Assembly: GCA_963785035.1 (NCBI GenBank)
Contig: CAWATG010000005.1
Coordinates: forward strand, 496,001 to 560,000
DNA: 64,000 bases
From: CAWATG01 sp963785035
GTDB taxonomy: Bacteria; Actinomycetota; Acidimicrobiia; IMCC26256; CAWATG01
Direction of reading: 5' to 3'
Positions 1 to 8,247 of the stretch are shown piece by piece (position 1 is the first letter of the stretch; the number at the start of each line of letters is the position of its first letter). Position numbers and translations under genes: made by a program. Below the pieces are notes generated by a model that ran no database searches, had not been told where the DNA came from, and saw nothing but the letters and a program-made list of their open reading frames with translations.

Positions 1-88
1 AACCCTCGCTGGTCTGACGCTCCAACTGGCGCTCGACCTTGTCGGCATCGAGGTGCTCTGTATTGGTATCGAACGCTCGTGTTGTCAT
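1..88 (-). CDS. nuoD: NADH-quinone oxidoreductase subunit D, N-terminal fragment
   Basis: Only the first 29 codons lie in the window, starting MTTRAFDTNTEHLDAD; the gene runs off the left edge. The ATG overlaps the stop of nuoC in an ATGA, the usual coupling of nuoC and nuoD. NuoD is the 49-kDa quinone-proximal subunit of the peripheral arm of complex I. The call rests on position in a nuoA-B-C-D order rather than on a conserved domain, because the visible part is the poorly conserved leader. Confidence 0.75.
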   Translation of the reverse strand, partial: MTTRAFDTNTEHLDADKVERQLERQTSEG

Positions 89-647
89 CGCGGACCTGGA
101 CTGCCCTTGAAGGTCACCGGGACGCGAGCGCCGGCGCTGTCTTTACGGAGGGGATGACCAACCCAGTCATCGGGCATGAGGATACGAACGAGGTCAGGGT
201 GGCCTTCGAAATTGATTCCGAAGAGGTCATAGACCTCTCGCTCGGCAAAGTTGGCTCCTGGGTACAGACCAGTAAGGCTCGCCACCGTCGGATCGTTCGC
301 GCTCACCTGGGTGACGACCCGCATGCGCCGGTTCCTCACGTGCGACAGGAAATTCGCCACCACCTCGAACCGTTCGAGCTCGACACCATCGACCACGAAC
401 CGATCGGGGCCCAGGAGATGATCGACGGCCGTGACATCCATACACATCGTGAACTCGTGCGAGTCGCGGAGGAACGCAGCAACGTCGTACCAATCCGAGC
501 GAGCGACGAAGACAACGGGCTGGCCATGGGATCGCACGATAACGCGCACTGGAAAACGTCGCGACGAGCGCCGCCGCAACATCGTCGTCGGGTGGTACCG
601 GTGGGAGGTCCTCGGTGTTCGGGGGTGGGAACTTCGGCGTCAGTCAT
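85..647 (-). CDS. nuoC: NADH-quinone oxidoreductase subunit C (30 kDa), frame broken near the start
   Basis: The C-terminal 150 residues carry the complex I 30-kDa signature, including EREVYDLFGINFEGHPD followed by RILMPDDWVGHPLRKD. The N-terminus is split over three frames. An ATG 16 bases after nuoB starts MTDAEVPTPEHRGP, the middle frame reads DDDVAAALVATFSSARY, and the main frame resumes at VIVRSHGQPVVFV. Two extra bases between about 540 and 600 would explain this, so sequencing error is more likely than decay. The ATG at 582 is then internal. Function is as part of the membrane-proximal hydrophilic arm of complex I. Confidence 0.85.
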
Positions 648-663
648 CGTGCTCGTCTTCGAT

Positions 664-1215
664 TCACTTTGCCAGAGCTGAGGAGCCCGAAGAACCTGCC
701 GCTACAGCCTCGATACCGGCGCCGCCATGAACCGTCGATTCCCGCCGCCGGAAAATCTCACCGGTCTTGATCTGCGCATGGAGCGTCAGGATCCCATGCA
801 TCAATGTTTCCGGACCTGGAGGGCATCCCGGCACATAGACATCGACGGGAACAATCTGGTCAACACCTTGCACAATGGCGTAGTTGTTGAACATGCCGCC
901 GCTGCTCGCACACACCCCCATGGAGATGACCCACTTCGGTTCGACCATCTGGTCGTACACCTGTCGCAGGACCGGCGCCATCTTCTGGCTGACTCGACCC
1001 GCCACGATCATGAGGTCGGCTTGGCGTGGACTAGCTCGGAACACCTCCATCCCGTAGCGAGCCAGGTCGTAATGCGCGCCACCTGCGGCCATCATTTCGA
1101 TCGCACAGCAGGCGAGGCCAAACGTTGCCGGCCAGCAGGAATTGCGCCGCGCCCAATTGACGACGTCCTCGAGCTGTCCCGTGAGGAAGTTGTGCGAAAC
1201 CTGATCGAGACCCAT
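664..1215 (-). CDS. nuoB: NADH-quinone oxidoreductase subunit B (N2 cluster)
   Basis: This 183-residue protein holds the ligands of iron-sulfur cluster N2: the paired cysteines in FGLACCAIEMMA, then the cysteines in GVCASSGGMFNN and VPGCPPGPETL. It passes electrons to quinone in complex I. The reading frame is open further upstream, but the start MGLDQVSHNFLTGQ is preferred because its ATG overlaps the nuoA stop (TGATG) and family members begin there. It is the second gene of the nuoABCD run. Confidence 0.95.
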   Translation of the reverse strand: MGLDQVSHNFLTGQLEDVVNWARRNSCWPATFGLACCAIEMMAAGGAHYDLARYGMEVFRASPRQADLMIVAGRVSQKMAPVLRQVYDQMVEPKWVISMGVCASSGGMFNNYAIVQGVDQIVPVDVYVPGCPPGPETLMHGILTLHAQIKTGEIFRRRESTVHGGAGIEAVAAGSSGSSALAK

Positions 1216-1688
1216 CAGACGGCCGCCGCCTCGTCGCTCATCGCCGGTGCGGGGTAATCCTTCGGGTTCATACGCTCCGGAGGTTTCGACGTTCGTTGCA
1301 CGGCCGCTGCCGCACGCGAACCCAACTCCTTGACGGGCCCCCACTCGAGCGCGCCCGTGGACAGGAGGTATGCGAACGGCACGAGTAGTACCAGCAGGAA
1401 CACGCCCATCACGGTGAGTCCATAGACCGACAACGACCGGAACACCGTGGCGAACGGAAAGAGGAAGATGATCTCGACATCGAGCACGATGAAGGCCATC
1501 GCAACGAGATAGAACTTCACCGGGAACCGTTCGGCGGGCTCACCTTCGGGGACAATCCCGCACTCATACGGTGCCTGTTTTGCAGCATGCGGCCGTTGCG
1601 GCGCCACGAACAGGGACATCACCACAGAGCTGAAGACGAAACCGAACGCGACGACAAACAGGATGAGGATCGGCAGGTATGCAGTCAC
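1215..1688 (-). CDS. nuoA: NADH-quinone oxidoreductase subunit A
   Basis: A 157-residue membrane protein with three hydrophobic segments (about residues 3-28, 60-82 and 88-110). The typical NuoA cytosolic loop reads APYECGIVPEGEPAERFPVK, and the acidic second helix reads FIVLDVEIIFLFPFA. The C-terminal tail of about 40 residues is longer than in most NuoA proteins. It is the first gene of the leftward nuo operon and sits in the membrane arm next to the quinone site. A perfect inverted repeat lies about 43 bases upstream of its start. Confidence 0.95.
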   Translation of the reverse strand: MTAYLPILILFVVAFGFVFSSVVMSLFVAPQRPHAAKQAPYECGIVPEGEPAERFPVKFYLVAMAFIVLDVEIIFLFPFATVFRSLSVYGLTVMGVFLLVLLVPFAYLLSTGALEWGPVKELGSRAAAAVQRTSKPPERMNPKDYPAPAMSDEAAAV

Positions 1689-1730
1689 TGCGCCTCCCTG
1701 AAGTCATGCGCTGCGGACACGGTCAAGAAC

Positions 1731-1754
1731 AGCGTGGTGCATTCGCACCACGCT
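1731..1754. promoter_or_regulatory. Perfect inverted repeat upstream of nuoA
   Basis: Ten-base arms (AGCGTGGTGC and its exact complement) flank the four-base loop ATTC, in the 203-base gap between the GGR-type gene and nuoA. There is no run of T after the repeat on either strand, so it does not look like a simple intrinsic terminator. It could be an operator for the nuo operon or a structured 3' end of the upstream transcript. Confidence 0.5.
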
Positions 1755-1891
1755 CGGCAACAAACGTCGGCATCACAAGCCGGCGGATCAGTGGTCGCCA
1801 CACCACTTACGGCGAGCCGACCGCTACGGCAGGCTACCCGAGACAGCATCGCGCCTCGCAAAAGGAAGTTGGCGCAGCATGACGATTTTCT

Positions 1892-3142
1892 TCAACGCTC
1901 CGGGACGGCTGCAACGAGTGCCGCAACGGCTCGGTAGGCGGCCTCGGCCGGGCCCAACTCATCCGGGCGCAAGAGGTTCGCCATGATCCGCAACACCCAC
2001 TCCATCAAGGGTCGCGAGTGCATACCGACGCGGGTGAGCTCCCGCATGACTGCCGGGTTTCCGATTGCCTTGACGAAGACTCGTGCGACCCTGAAATAGA
2101 GGCCGTATATCGCATCGAGTTGTTCCTCGTAGGTGCGCAGGGCGAGTCCGTCGCCAGTCGACAGCGCCAACTCGACGGCGCCGGCGGCCAGTCGCCCGGT
2201 CTCATAGGCGTAGGCGATCCCCTCGCCGTTGAAGGGGTTGACAGATCCGGCGGCATCACCGACGGCAAGCCATGTGGGCCCACTCTTCGGCATGACGGAT
2301 CCACCGGTCGGCAATTTCCCGCCCGTCGGCGGGCCGCACGACGTTTCCGGACAAATCCCCCAACGTTCCGGGGCTGTTGCCACGAACGCGTCCATCAGGT
2401 GGGACGTGTTGATCGACTTCCAGCCGTGGAAGGTGGAAAGCAGCCCGACCCCGACGTTGACGGTCCCGTCACCAACAGGAAAGATCCAGCCGTAGCCGGG
2501 AAGGTGGCTCCCTTCTTTGTCTCGTAGGTCGAGGTGACTCTCAATCCATGGCTCATTATGGAAATTACTGGTAAAATATCCTCTGACCGCCATACCCAGG
2601 GGATATGAGCGATCCCGCGCCGTCCCCAGCGCCCGGCCGAAGCGCGAATTCGCACCATCGGCGACAAGTACGTACCGGGCACGAACGCGCTCGGTCACGC
2701 CGGACTCGTTCCGCTTGACGACCGCGCCCGTCACCAGTCCTCGTTCAACGACAGGCTCGATCGCCTCGGCGCCCATCCAGAGCGACGCGCCCGCCTTCAC
2801 GGCACGGTCCGCCACCATCTGGTCGAGATCACGACGCCGTACGACATACCCGTATGACGGGAAGTCCGGGTGTTCGGGCCACCGGAGCTCGAGTGTCACG
2901 CCGTGGGCGATCGATCGGAGCCCGTCATAGCGAAGGAACTGCGCCAGGTCATCGGCCAAGCCGATGTCGTGGAGTTGGCGCACCGCACGAGGAGTCAGGC
3001 CGTCACCACAGGTCTTGTCACGAGGGAAGACCTTCTTCTCCACCACCAACACGCGACGACCACGTTCGGACAGCCAGAATGCCGCGGCCGCTCCTGCTGG
3101 CCCCGCACCGACGACGAGCACGTCATATCGCTCAGCGGTCAC
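1892..3142 (-). CDS. FAD-dependent geranylgeranyl / menaquinone side-chain reductase family protein
   Basis: The N-terminus has the FAD dinucleotide fold YDVLVVGAGPAGAAAA. The geranylgeranyl reductase signatures follow: VEKKVFPRDKTCGDGLTPRA, then the second nucleotide-binding stretch with WLAVGDAAGSVNPFNGEGI. Enzymes of this family saturate isoprenoid double bonds. Its position between complex I genes and a quinol:cytochrome c reductase operon suggests partial saturation of the menaquinone tail (MenJ-like), although a role in lipid biosynthesis cannot be excluded. The GTG start at VTAERYDVLVV is chosen because the upstream extension of the open frame is not conserved-looking. Confidence 0.85.
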   Translation of the reverse strand: MTAERYDVLVVGAGPAGAAAAFWLSERGRRVLVVEKKVFPRDKTCGDGLTPRAVRQLHDIGLADDLAQFLRYDGLRSIAHGVTLELRWPEHPDFPSYGYVVRRRDLDQMVADRAVKAGASLWMGAEAIEPVVERGLVTGAVVKRNESGVTERVRARYVLVADGANSRFGRALGTARDRSYPLGMAVRGYFTSNFHNEPWIESHLDLRDKEGSHLPGYGWIFPVGDGTVNVGVGLLSTFHGWKSINTSHLMDAFVATAPERWGICPETSCGPPTGGKLPTGGSVMPKSGPTWLAVGDAAGSVNPFNGEGIAYAYETGRLAAGAVELALSTGDGLALRTYEEQLDAIYGLYFRVARVFVKAIGNPAVMRELTRVGMHSRPLMEWVLRIMANLLRPDELGPAEAAYRAVAALVAAVPER

Positions 3143-3389
3143 CCTGGAATGGTGACACAGGGAAGGGCACGCCAACCTACCGGCGCACACGTCATCTGCA
3201 CGCGCCGGCGGCTACTCTGCTGCGACCAACCACGAGCATCCTGCTCGATGTGTCGCCAGCTGATCTACCGTGTTAGAAAACGCGTGCAAACGGTTCCGTC
3301 GAAGGTAGGAACCTCAACGACGCGTGCCGGATGGCACGAACACCGCGCTCGTGATCGAGCATCATTGCGACGGAAGGGCAACGGCTCCG

Positions 3390-3893
3390 ATGTACCACTG
3401 GCTCGAGGAGCAAACGAATTGGGGTGGCTGGACCTCCGGCGGCCGGTTCTTCACGAGCGTCCTCGTGACCATCCTCGGCCTGGCCATCGTCTTCTACTAC
3501 CTCAAGCGCCCGAAATCGGAGCTACCAGGGACCTGGGCTCAGGCACTGCTCGGATCCGTTGGAGCGTTCGCCCTGTTCTTCCTCGGTTACGGCGTGGTCC
3601 CGAGTGAGTTCATCATCTGGGCGAACTCCTACTGGGAGCTCGGCGACAAGAACTGGCTGATCATCAGCAGCGCGAAGAACATGCCGCTGCTCGGTATCGA
3701 CTGGCCGCTCAACGTTCCGTACTTCGTACTCGAGGACACCTTGGTCGTCCTCATCTATGGAATCGCTTTCGGGCTCAACCTCTACATCTTTGCTGCTTGG
3801 CAGAAGCGCGGGACAACGCCGGCAGATGCCGCCGGAAAAGCCCCGAAGCGCCGGTCTCGGTTCGGCCGTCCGTTGAAGATGACGGGGGCCTAG
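3390..3893 (+). CDS. Membrane protein of the cytochrome bc operon
   Basis: A 167-residue protein with about three transmembrane segments: one around GRFFTSVLVTILGLAIVFYY, one around LLGSVGAFALFFLGYGVV, and one around LVVLIYGIAFGLNLYIF. A basic tail (APKRRSRFGRP) follows. It begins MYHWLEEQTNWGGWT at an ATG with GGAAGG upstream; a GTG at 3324 in the same frame is an alternative start. It is the first gene of the rightward bc operon, separated from the ferredoxin gene by six bases. I do not recognise a family and infer only that it is an accessory or anchoring subunit of the complex. Confidence 0.75.
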   Translation: MYHWLEEQTNWGGWTSGGRFFTSVLVTILGLAIVFYYLKRPKSELPGTWAQALLGSVGAFALFFLGYGVVPSEFIIWANSYWELGDKNWLIISSAKNMPLLGIDWPLNVPYFVLEDTLVVLIYGIAFGLNLYIFAAWQKRGTTPADAAGKAPKRRSRFGRPLKMTGA

Positions 3894-3899
3894 AACACC

Positions 3900-4313
3900 A
3901 TGGCCAAGACCGACGCGAATCCACCGATGCCTGAATTCGCAACCGATTACCACCTCCAAGAGGTTGACCCCACCTATCTGACGGCTTCTGTGAAGCCGAA
4001 ACAATTCCTTCACATCGACCAGGCTGAGTGCATCATGTGCGAGGGCTGTGTCGATATCTGCCCCTGGAAGTGCATTCACATGGTGTCGGTCGATGCCATC
4101 GCAAGCACGGCCAACACAACGCAGCCCGGTGACGATCCAACCGAGACTGTCGCCTTCATCGTCGACGAGGACGTCTGCACGAGATGCGCCCTGTGCGTCG
4201 ATCGCTGCCCAACGGGTGTCATCGTCCTCGGGAAGCTCACCCCCAACACGCCCATCGGGGATCCACACCAGCGCACCAACCGCCATGGCTACAGCTATGG
4301 CGTCAGATTCTGA
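3900..4313 (+). CDS. Ferredoxin with two [4Fe-4S] cluster motifs, in the bc operon
   Basis: The 137-residue protein contains two cluster motifs, CIMCEGCVDICP (about residues 46-57) and CTRCALCVDRCP (about 96-107), typical of 2[4Fe-4S] ferredoxins. A 38-residue insert separates them. An extra cysteine follows the first motif (CPWKC). Short N- and C-terminal extensions surround the ferredoxin core. It lies between a membrane protein and cytochrome b, so it probably docks on the cytoplasmic face of the complex as an electron entry or exit point. Canonical actinobacterial qcrCAB operons lack such a subunit. Confidence 0.9.
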   Translation: MAKTDANPPMPEFATDYHLQEVDPTYLTASVKPKQFLHIDQAECIMCEGCVDICPWKCIHMVSVDAIASTANTTQPGDDPTETVAFIVDEDVCTRCALCVDRCPTGVIVLGKLTPNTPIGDPHQRTNRHGYSYGVRF

Positions 4314-4348
4314 GAAGCATCGCAACCAGGTACTGAGGAGAACAGTTC

Positions 4349-5140
4349 GTGGCCAAGGGCAACGGCGAACACGGTAACGGCGAACATGGCGTCGGCAAGG
4401 CGCTCGACACCTTCGACGAGAAGGTGCGCGGCTCGCAGGCATGGAACGCCATTTTCCGTCCCGGATCGGTATACCGACGCGGCTACACCGATAGCCCTCG
4501 TAACCGCTCCTACGTGATCATGAACAACGTGCTTTACCACCTCCACCCCGTGAAGGTGAAGCGCCACGCCGTCAAGGTCTCCTACACGCTGTGCCTCGGT
4601 GGTCTCTCGTTCTTCCTGTTCATGCTGCTGACGGTCACCGGTATCTTTTTGATGTTCTATTACCGCCCAACCGAAGCATCGGCGTGGTCGGACGTCCGCG
4701 TCCTCGAGACCATGACCGCACTCGGTTCATTGGTGCGAAACATGCATCGATGGGCCGCGCACCTCATGGTGCTCTCGGTATTCCTGCACATGGCGCGCGT
4801 CTTCTACCACGGCGCCTACAAAGCACCCCGCGAGTTCAACTGGGTCATCGGTGTCATCCTGCTCACGCTGACCCTCTTGCTGTCGTTCACGGGATATCTC
4901 CTTCCCTGGGACCAGCTCGCACTCTGGGCGGTCACCGTCGGTACGAACATGATGGGATACACACCCGTTTTCGGAAGCTCGGTGAAGTTCATCCTGCTGG
5001 GTTCCAAAGAGATCAGCGGCGATACCTTGTTGCGCTGGTACGTGTTACATGTGCTCATGTTGCCGTTCGTGACCATCATCTTCATGGCCGTGCATTTCTG
5101 GCGCGTTCGTAAAGATGGCGGCATTTCCGGACCCCTGTAG
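4349..5140 (+). CDS. qcrB: Cytochrome b, N-terminal (b6-type) subunit of a quinol:cytochrome c reductase
   Basis: This is the heme-bearing half of a split cytochrome b, 263 residues long, starting at a GTG. Four transmembrane helices are visible. Candidate heme b ligand histidines pair as MHRW / FLHMAR in helix 2 and VLHV / AVHFWR in helix 4. The stretch SFTGYLLPWDQLA is typical of the quinol site region of helix 3. A glycine/glutamate/histidine-rich leader precedes the core. The C-terminal half of the protein family is encoded by the next gene, as in b6f-type and bacillar complexes rather than in the single-chain QcrB of most actinobacteria. Confidence 0.93.
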   Translation: MAKGNGEHGNGEHGVGKALDTFDEKVRGSQAWNAIFRPGSVYRRGYTDSPRNRSYVIMNNVLYHLHPVKVKRHAVKVSYTLCLGGLSFFLFMLLTVTGIFLMFYYRPTEASAWSDVRVLETMTALGSLVRNMHRWAAHLMVLSVFLHMARVFYHGAYKAPREFNWVIGVILLTLTLLLSFTGYLLPWDQLALWAVTVGTNMMGYTPVFGSSVKFILLGSKEISGDTLLRWYVLHVLMLPFVTIIFMAVHFWRVRKDGGISGPL

Positions 5141-5154
5141 GCCCAGGAGCAACG

Positions 5155-5997
5155 ATGGCAGAGATTCCCGATCACCTCCTTCAACGCAGCGCCGAACGGA
5201 GACGTCAGCTGGGCCTTCCGGTCCCAGGTGACGAAGGCGCCCCCGTTGCCGCCTCCTCGGAAGCATCCGCTGAACCAACCGCGGCCGCACCCGAGGAAAG
5301 CGTGTCAGGACCGGCCGCAGCCGAGGTTCCCAGCGCTCCTGAACCGGAGAGCGTGGGCGGTGTTCCCGCACACCTTCTGGCTCGTTCCCAGAAGCGCAAG
5401 GCTGCGCTCGCAGGTGGAGAGGCTGCTCCCGCCACAGCTGGCGCCGGAGCGGTAGCAACAGCGACCAAACCGATCCCGACTCCTTCGGGGACCGGTCCAG
5501 GCGGTCATACCCAGCGCCTCTTGACTGTCGTGAAGTCAGGCTCGATCCAGCAGACCAAGGCCGAGGCGCAAGACAAGGTCCACACCTGGCCGCACCTGTT
5601 GGTGATGGAGTTTGCGTCCATCCTTGCGATCTGCGCGCTGCTCATCGTCTTCTCGGCTTTTGTTCGCGCCCCGCTCCTGCAACTGCGTGACTTCAACAAG
5701 ACGCCCAACCCCTCGAAGGCGCCGTGGTACTTCCTGGGACTCCAGGAACTGCTCACCATGTTCCAGCCGATGGTGGCAGGCGTGACGATTCCCGGAATCG
5801 GCATGTTCATGCTGATGGTGGCGCCATTCGTTGATAAGAACCCTTCCAACAAGCCATCCGATCGCAAGTTCGCGATCTCACTCTTCACTATGTTCATGAT
5901 GTTCTGGGCCGTACTCGTCATCATTGGATCGTTTTTCCGGGGACCGGGATTCAACTTCGTCTTCCCTTGGAAAGACGGCATCTTCTTCGAGCTCTAG
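5155..5997 (+). CDS. Cytochrome b C-terminal (subunit IV-like) protein with repeated N-terminal motif
   Basis: Residues about 140-280 resemble subunit IV of b6f-type complexes: a transmembrane segment, the stretch NPSKAPWYFLGLQELL, then two more helices. The first 120 residues are a low-complexity Ala/Pro/Glu linker. It carries two copies of a short charged motif, IPDHLLQRSAERRRQL near the start and VPAHLLARSQKRKAAL near residue 65. A good ribosome site (AGGAGC) lies just before the ATG, 14 bases after the previous stop. The protein completes the split cytochrome b and contributes to the quinol-oxidising site. Confidence 0.9.
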   Translation: MAEIPDHLLQRSAERRRQLGLPVPGDEGAPVAASSEASAEPTAAAPEESVSGPAAAEVPSAPEPESVGGVPAHLLARSQKRKAALAGGEAAPATAGAGAVATATKPIPTPSGTGPGGHTQRLLTVVKSGSIQQTKAEAQDKVHTWPHLLVMEFASILAICALLIVFSAFVRAPLLQLRDFNKTPNPSKAPWYFLGLQELLTMFQPMVAGVTIPGIGMFMLMVAPFVDKNPSNKPSDRKFAISLFTMFMMFWAVLVIIGSFFRGPGFNFVFPWKDGIFFEL

Positions 5998-6010
5998 GAA
6001 GCCTCTCGCT

Positions 6011-6865
6011 ATGTCAACTGCCCTTGTCGTGGTCGCCATCGTCAGTGTTGTCACTCTTGCGCTGATCTCGGTGCTCGTTTCCGCGCGCCGACGCGCCGCC
6101 ACTGGGCTACTGACCCGGGAGACCGTCGCCCGTGACGCTGCGAGCGCATCAAAGATGGCCACCGACAGCATCCCGGGCTCCGACGTCGAAACCCTCGGGG
6201 CCGAGGCGCGCACTCGCTCCGAGGACGCCCGAGGAGGCCTGACCGGACGCCGGGACCGGACGCCGGCCACCCTCACGCCCGCTGACCTCGAAGTACTCGG
6301 CGAGACCCGACGCCAGTTCCTCAACCGAGGAGCGTTGGCGGGGACGCTCCTCGGGGTTGGCGCATTCGGTGCCAGCGTGCTGGCGTTCATGACGCCTGGG
6401 AAAGCATCCGGCTCCGGCTTCGGTGGCGTCGTCAACATTGGCACCCTTGCCGAGATTGACGACATCATCGACAACAAGAAGCAACCCTTTTACAACGCTG
6501 CTGCGAAGACCTACGTCGTCAAGTTTCCAAAGGCCGACATCGCAAAGGCCAAGGCCCTCGGTTCCTACAAACCGATTATCGGCGGCATCGAAGATGGTTA
6601 CGTTGCACTCTTTCAAAAGTGCGTACACCTTGGATGCCGCGTCCCCTTCTGTGACACGTCGCAGTGGTTCGAGTGCCCATGCCACGGATCCAAGTACAAC
6701 CGCGTCGGTGAGAAGCAGGGAGGTCCCGCACCACGTGGCCTCGACCGCTTCGTGCTCACGATCTCCGGCGACACCATGAGCGTCGACACCGGAAACGTGA
6801 TCTTCGGACCGCCGATCGGTACCAACACGACCGGCCAAAGTCCTGAAGGGGCACCCTGTGTGTGA
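6011..6865 (+). CDS. qcrA: Rieske iron-sulfur protein of the bc complex
   Basis: The 2Fe-2S ligands are in CVHLGC and CPCHGS near the C-terminus, as in all Rieske proteins. An N-terminal transmembrane helix is followed by a charged linker. A twin-arginine stretch (RRQFLNRGALAGTLLG) then precedes a second hydrophobic segment, as expected for Tat-dependent insertion of a folded cluster domain. The ATG at 6011 is preferred over the longer open frame because it follows AGGAAG and begins with the first membrane helix. It transfers electrons from quinol to the cytochrome c encoded next. Confidence 0.93.
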   Translation: MSTALVVVAIVSVVTLALISVLVSARRRAATGLLTRETVARDAASASKMATDSIPGSDVETLGAEARTRSEDARGGLTGRRDRTPATLTPADLEVLGETRRQFLNRGALAGTLLGVGAFGASVLAFMTPGKASGSGFGGVVNIGTLAEIDDIIDNKKQPFYNAAAKTYVVKFPKADIAKAKALGSYKPIIGGIEDGYVALFQKCVHLGCRVPFCDTSQWFECPCHGSKYNRVGEKQGGPAPRGLDRFVLTISGDTMSVDTGNVIFGPPIGTNTTGQSPEGAPCV

Positions 6866-6941
6866 TGGCACGCCCAGACGAGGTGGAACCCAAACCTCAC
6901 ACCACGCACGAACGTGTTGGACTTCTAGCCGGGAATCACTC

Positions 6942-8224
6942 ATGACACTGCGTGCAGCGCTCATCGTCTTGAACATCCTGGCCGCCACCGTGGTGGCGGT
7001 GGTCGGCTCCGCCATGATCATTTCGCGGCGTGCGAAAGAACGCATGCCGTTGAACCTGGCGGCGCCCCAAAACGACGAACTCCTCGAGACCCGCAAACTC
7101 GAGCGCGTGCTCGGTACCGCCCTGATCCTCAGCGTGGTCATCGCCTCAGGCCTGGTCATGTACTGGATCTTCGAGCCGAATCGCCAGGCCGACGCAACTG
7201 CCGGCTTCGACAAACGCGCTGTTGAACGTGGCGCGATCCTGTTCGCGACCAAAGGAATGAAGGAGTACGACGCGACCCGCTCATTGCTGTGTGCTTCGTG
7301 CCACGGTGCTGACGCCGGCGGAGGCAGCACCCCGTTCGTCATCGCTTCCGCAAGACCCGAGTTGCAAGGCCGGCGACACACGCGGCATCTGCCTTCCCCG
7401 TCGTGTTTCCTGGAAGGCTCCGGCGCTCGACACCGTCTTTTTCAGGTTCCCGAGGCGCAAGGCTGATTGCACCGGCCTCGAGAAGATCGACCCGACCAAC
7501 TCGGACTGCACCACGGAGATCTCCCACATCATCGCCTTTGGTCGTCCTGGTACGCCGATGCCGGCATGGGGAGTCTCGAGCGGCAAGGGTGTTCTCAACG
7601 AACAAGGCATCAGCGACCTCGTTGCCTATCTCGAGAGCATCCAGCTCTCACCCGAGAAGGCGAAGGCACAGGTCGCCAAGGACGTCACCACGCTGCGCGA
7701 TGACGCCAAGACTGCGCTCAAGACCGCACAGGAAAACCTCGCTGCGGCCAGAGCCGAACTGGCGAAGACCACGGACGTCGACGACGACCGAACCGAGGCA
7801 AAGATCGATGCGCCGACCCTTGCCGACCGTGTCGCAGCGCAGGCGAAGGTCGACGCCGCACAGCTTGCGCTCGTCAATTCGCAGGCCTACGCCACCAAGA
7901 TCTCCAGGGCCTCCGAGGGCGAGTTGCTCTTTCTCACGAACTGCGCCCGATGCCACACCAAAGGTTGGTCCTTCAACGACCCAGCGAATCCGGGTACACC
8001 GTTGCCCGGCACGGATGGAAGCTGGAGCGTTCGGGCCCAACCTGACCGACATAGGACGTCAGTTCCCGAATCCGGCAACGCATGCACAGTTCATCTCCAA
8101 CGGCTCCCAAGCCGACCAGCAATTCGGGCTTCGTGGCGTCGGAACCGGGCGCATGCCTGGGTTCGGGTTGCTCCTGACGCCTGATCAAATCCAAGCAATC
8201 GTCAATTACGAGCGCTCCCTCTAA
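6942..8224 (+). CDS. Membrane-bound cytochrome c with two heme sites, frame broken twice
   Basis: Two N-terminal membrane helices are followed by a first cytochrome c domain (heme motif CASCHG). A long Ala/Glu/Lys-rich coiled-coil segment comes next (about 85 residues, from KAKAQVAKDV to LVNSQAYATK), then a second cytochrome c domain (CARCHT). The product is read in three frames: frame shifts near 7345-7370 and near 8015-8035 each behave as one extra base. The second domain ends with GRMPGFGLLLTPDQIQAIV. It is probably the electron acceptor of the Rieske protein, equivalent in role to QcrC. It differs from QcrC in having its membrane anchors at the N-terminus. Confidence 0.85.
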
Positions 8225-8247
8225 ACCTTCGCGGAGAGAACGGACCC

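Noticed and set aside
3522..4442. 306-residue leftward open frame opposite the ferredoxin gene
   Set aside because: Antisense shadow; the sense strand has two intact [4Fe-4S] motifs.
6149..7381. 410-residue leftward open frame opposite the Rieske and cytochrome c genes
   Set aside because: Antisense to genes with clear cofactor motifs; no recognisable domain.
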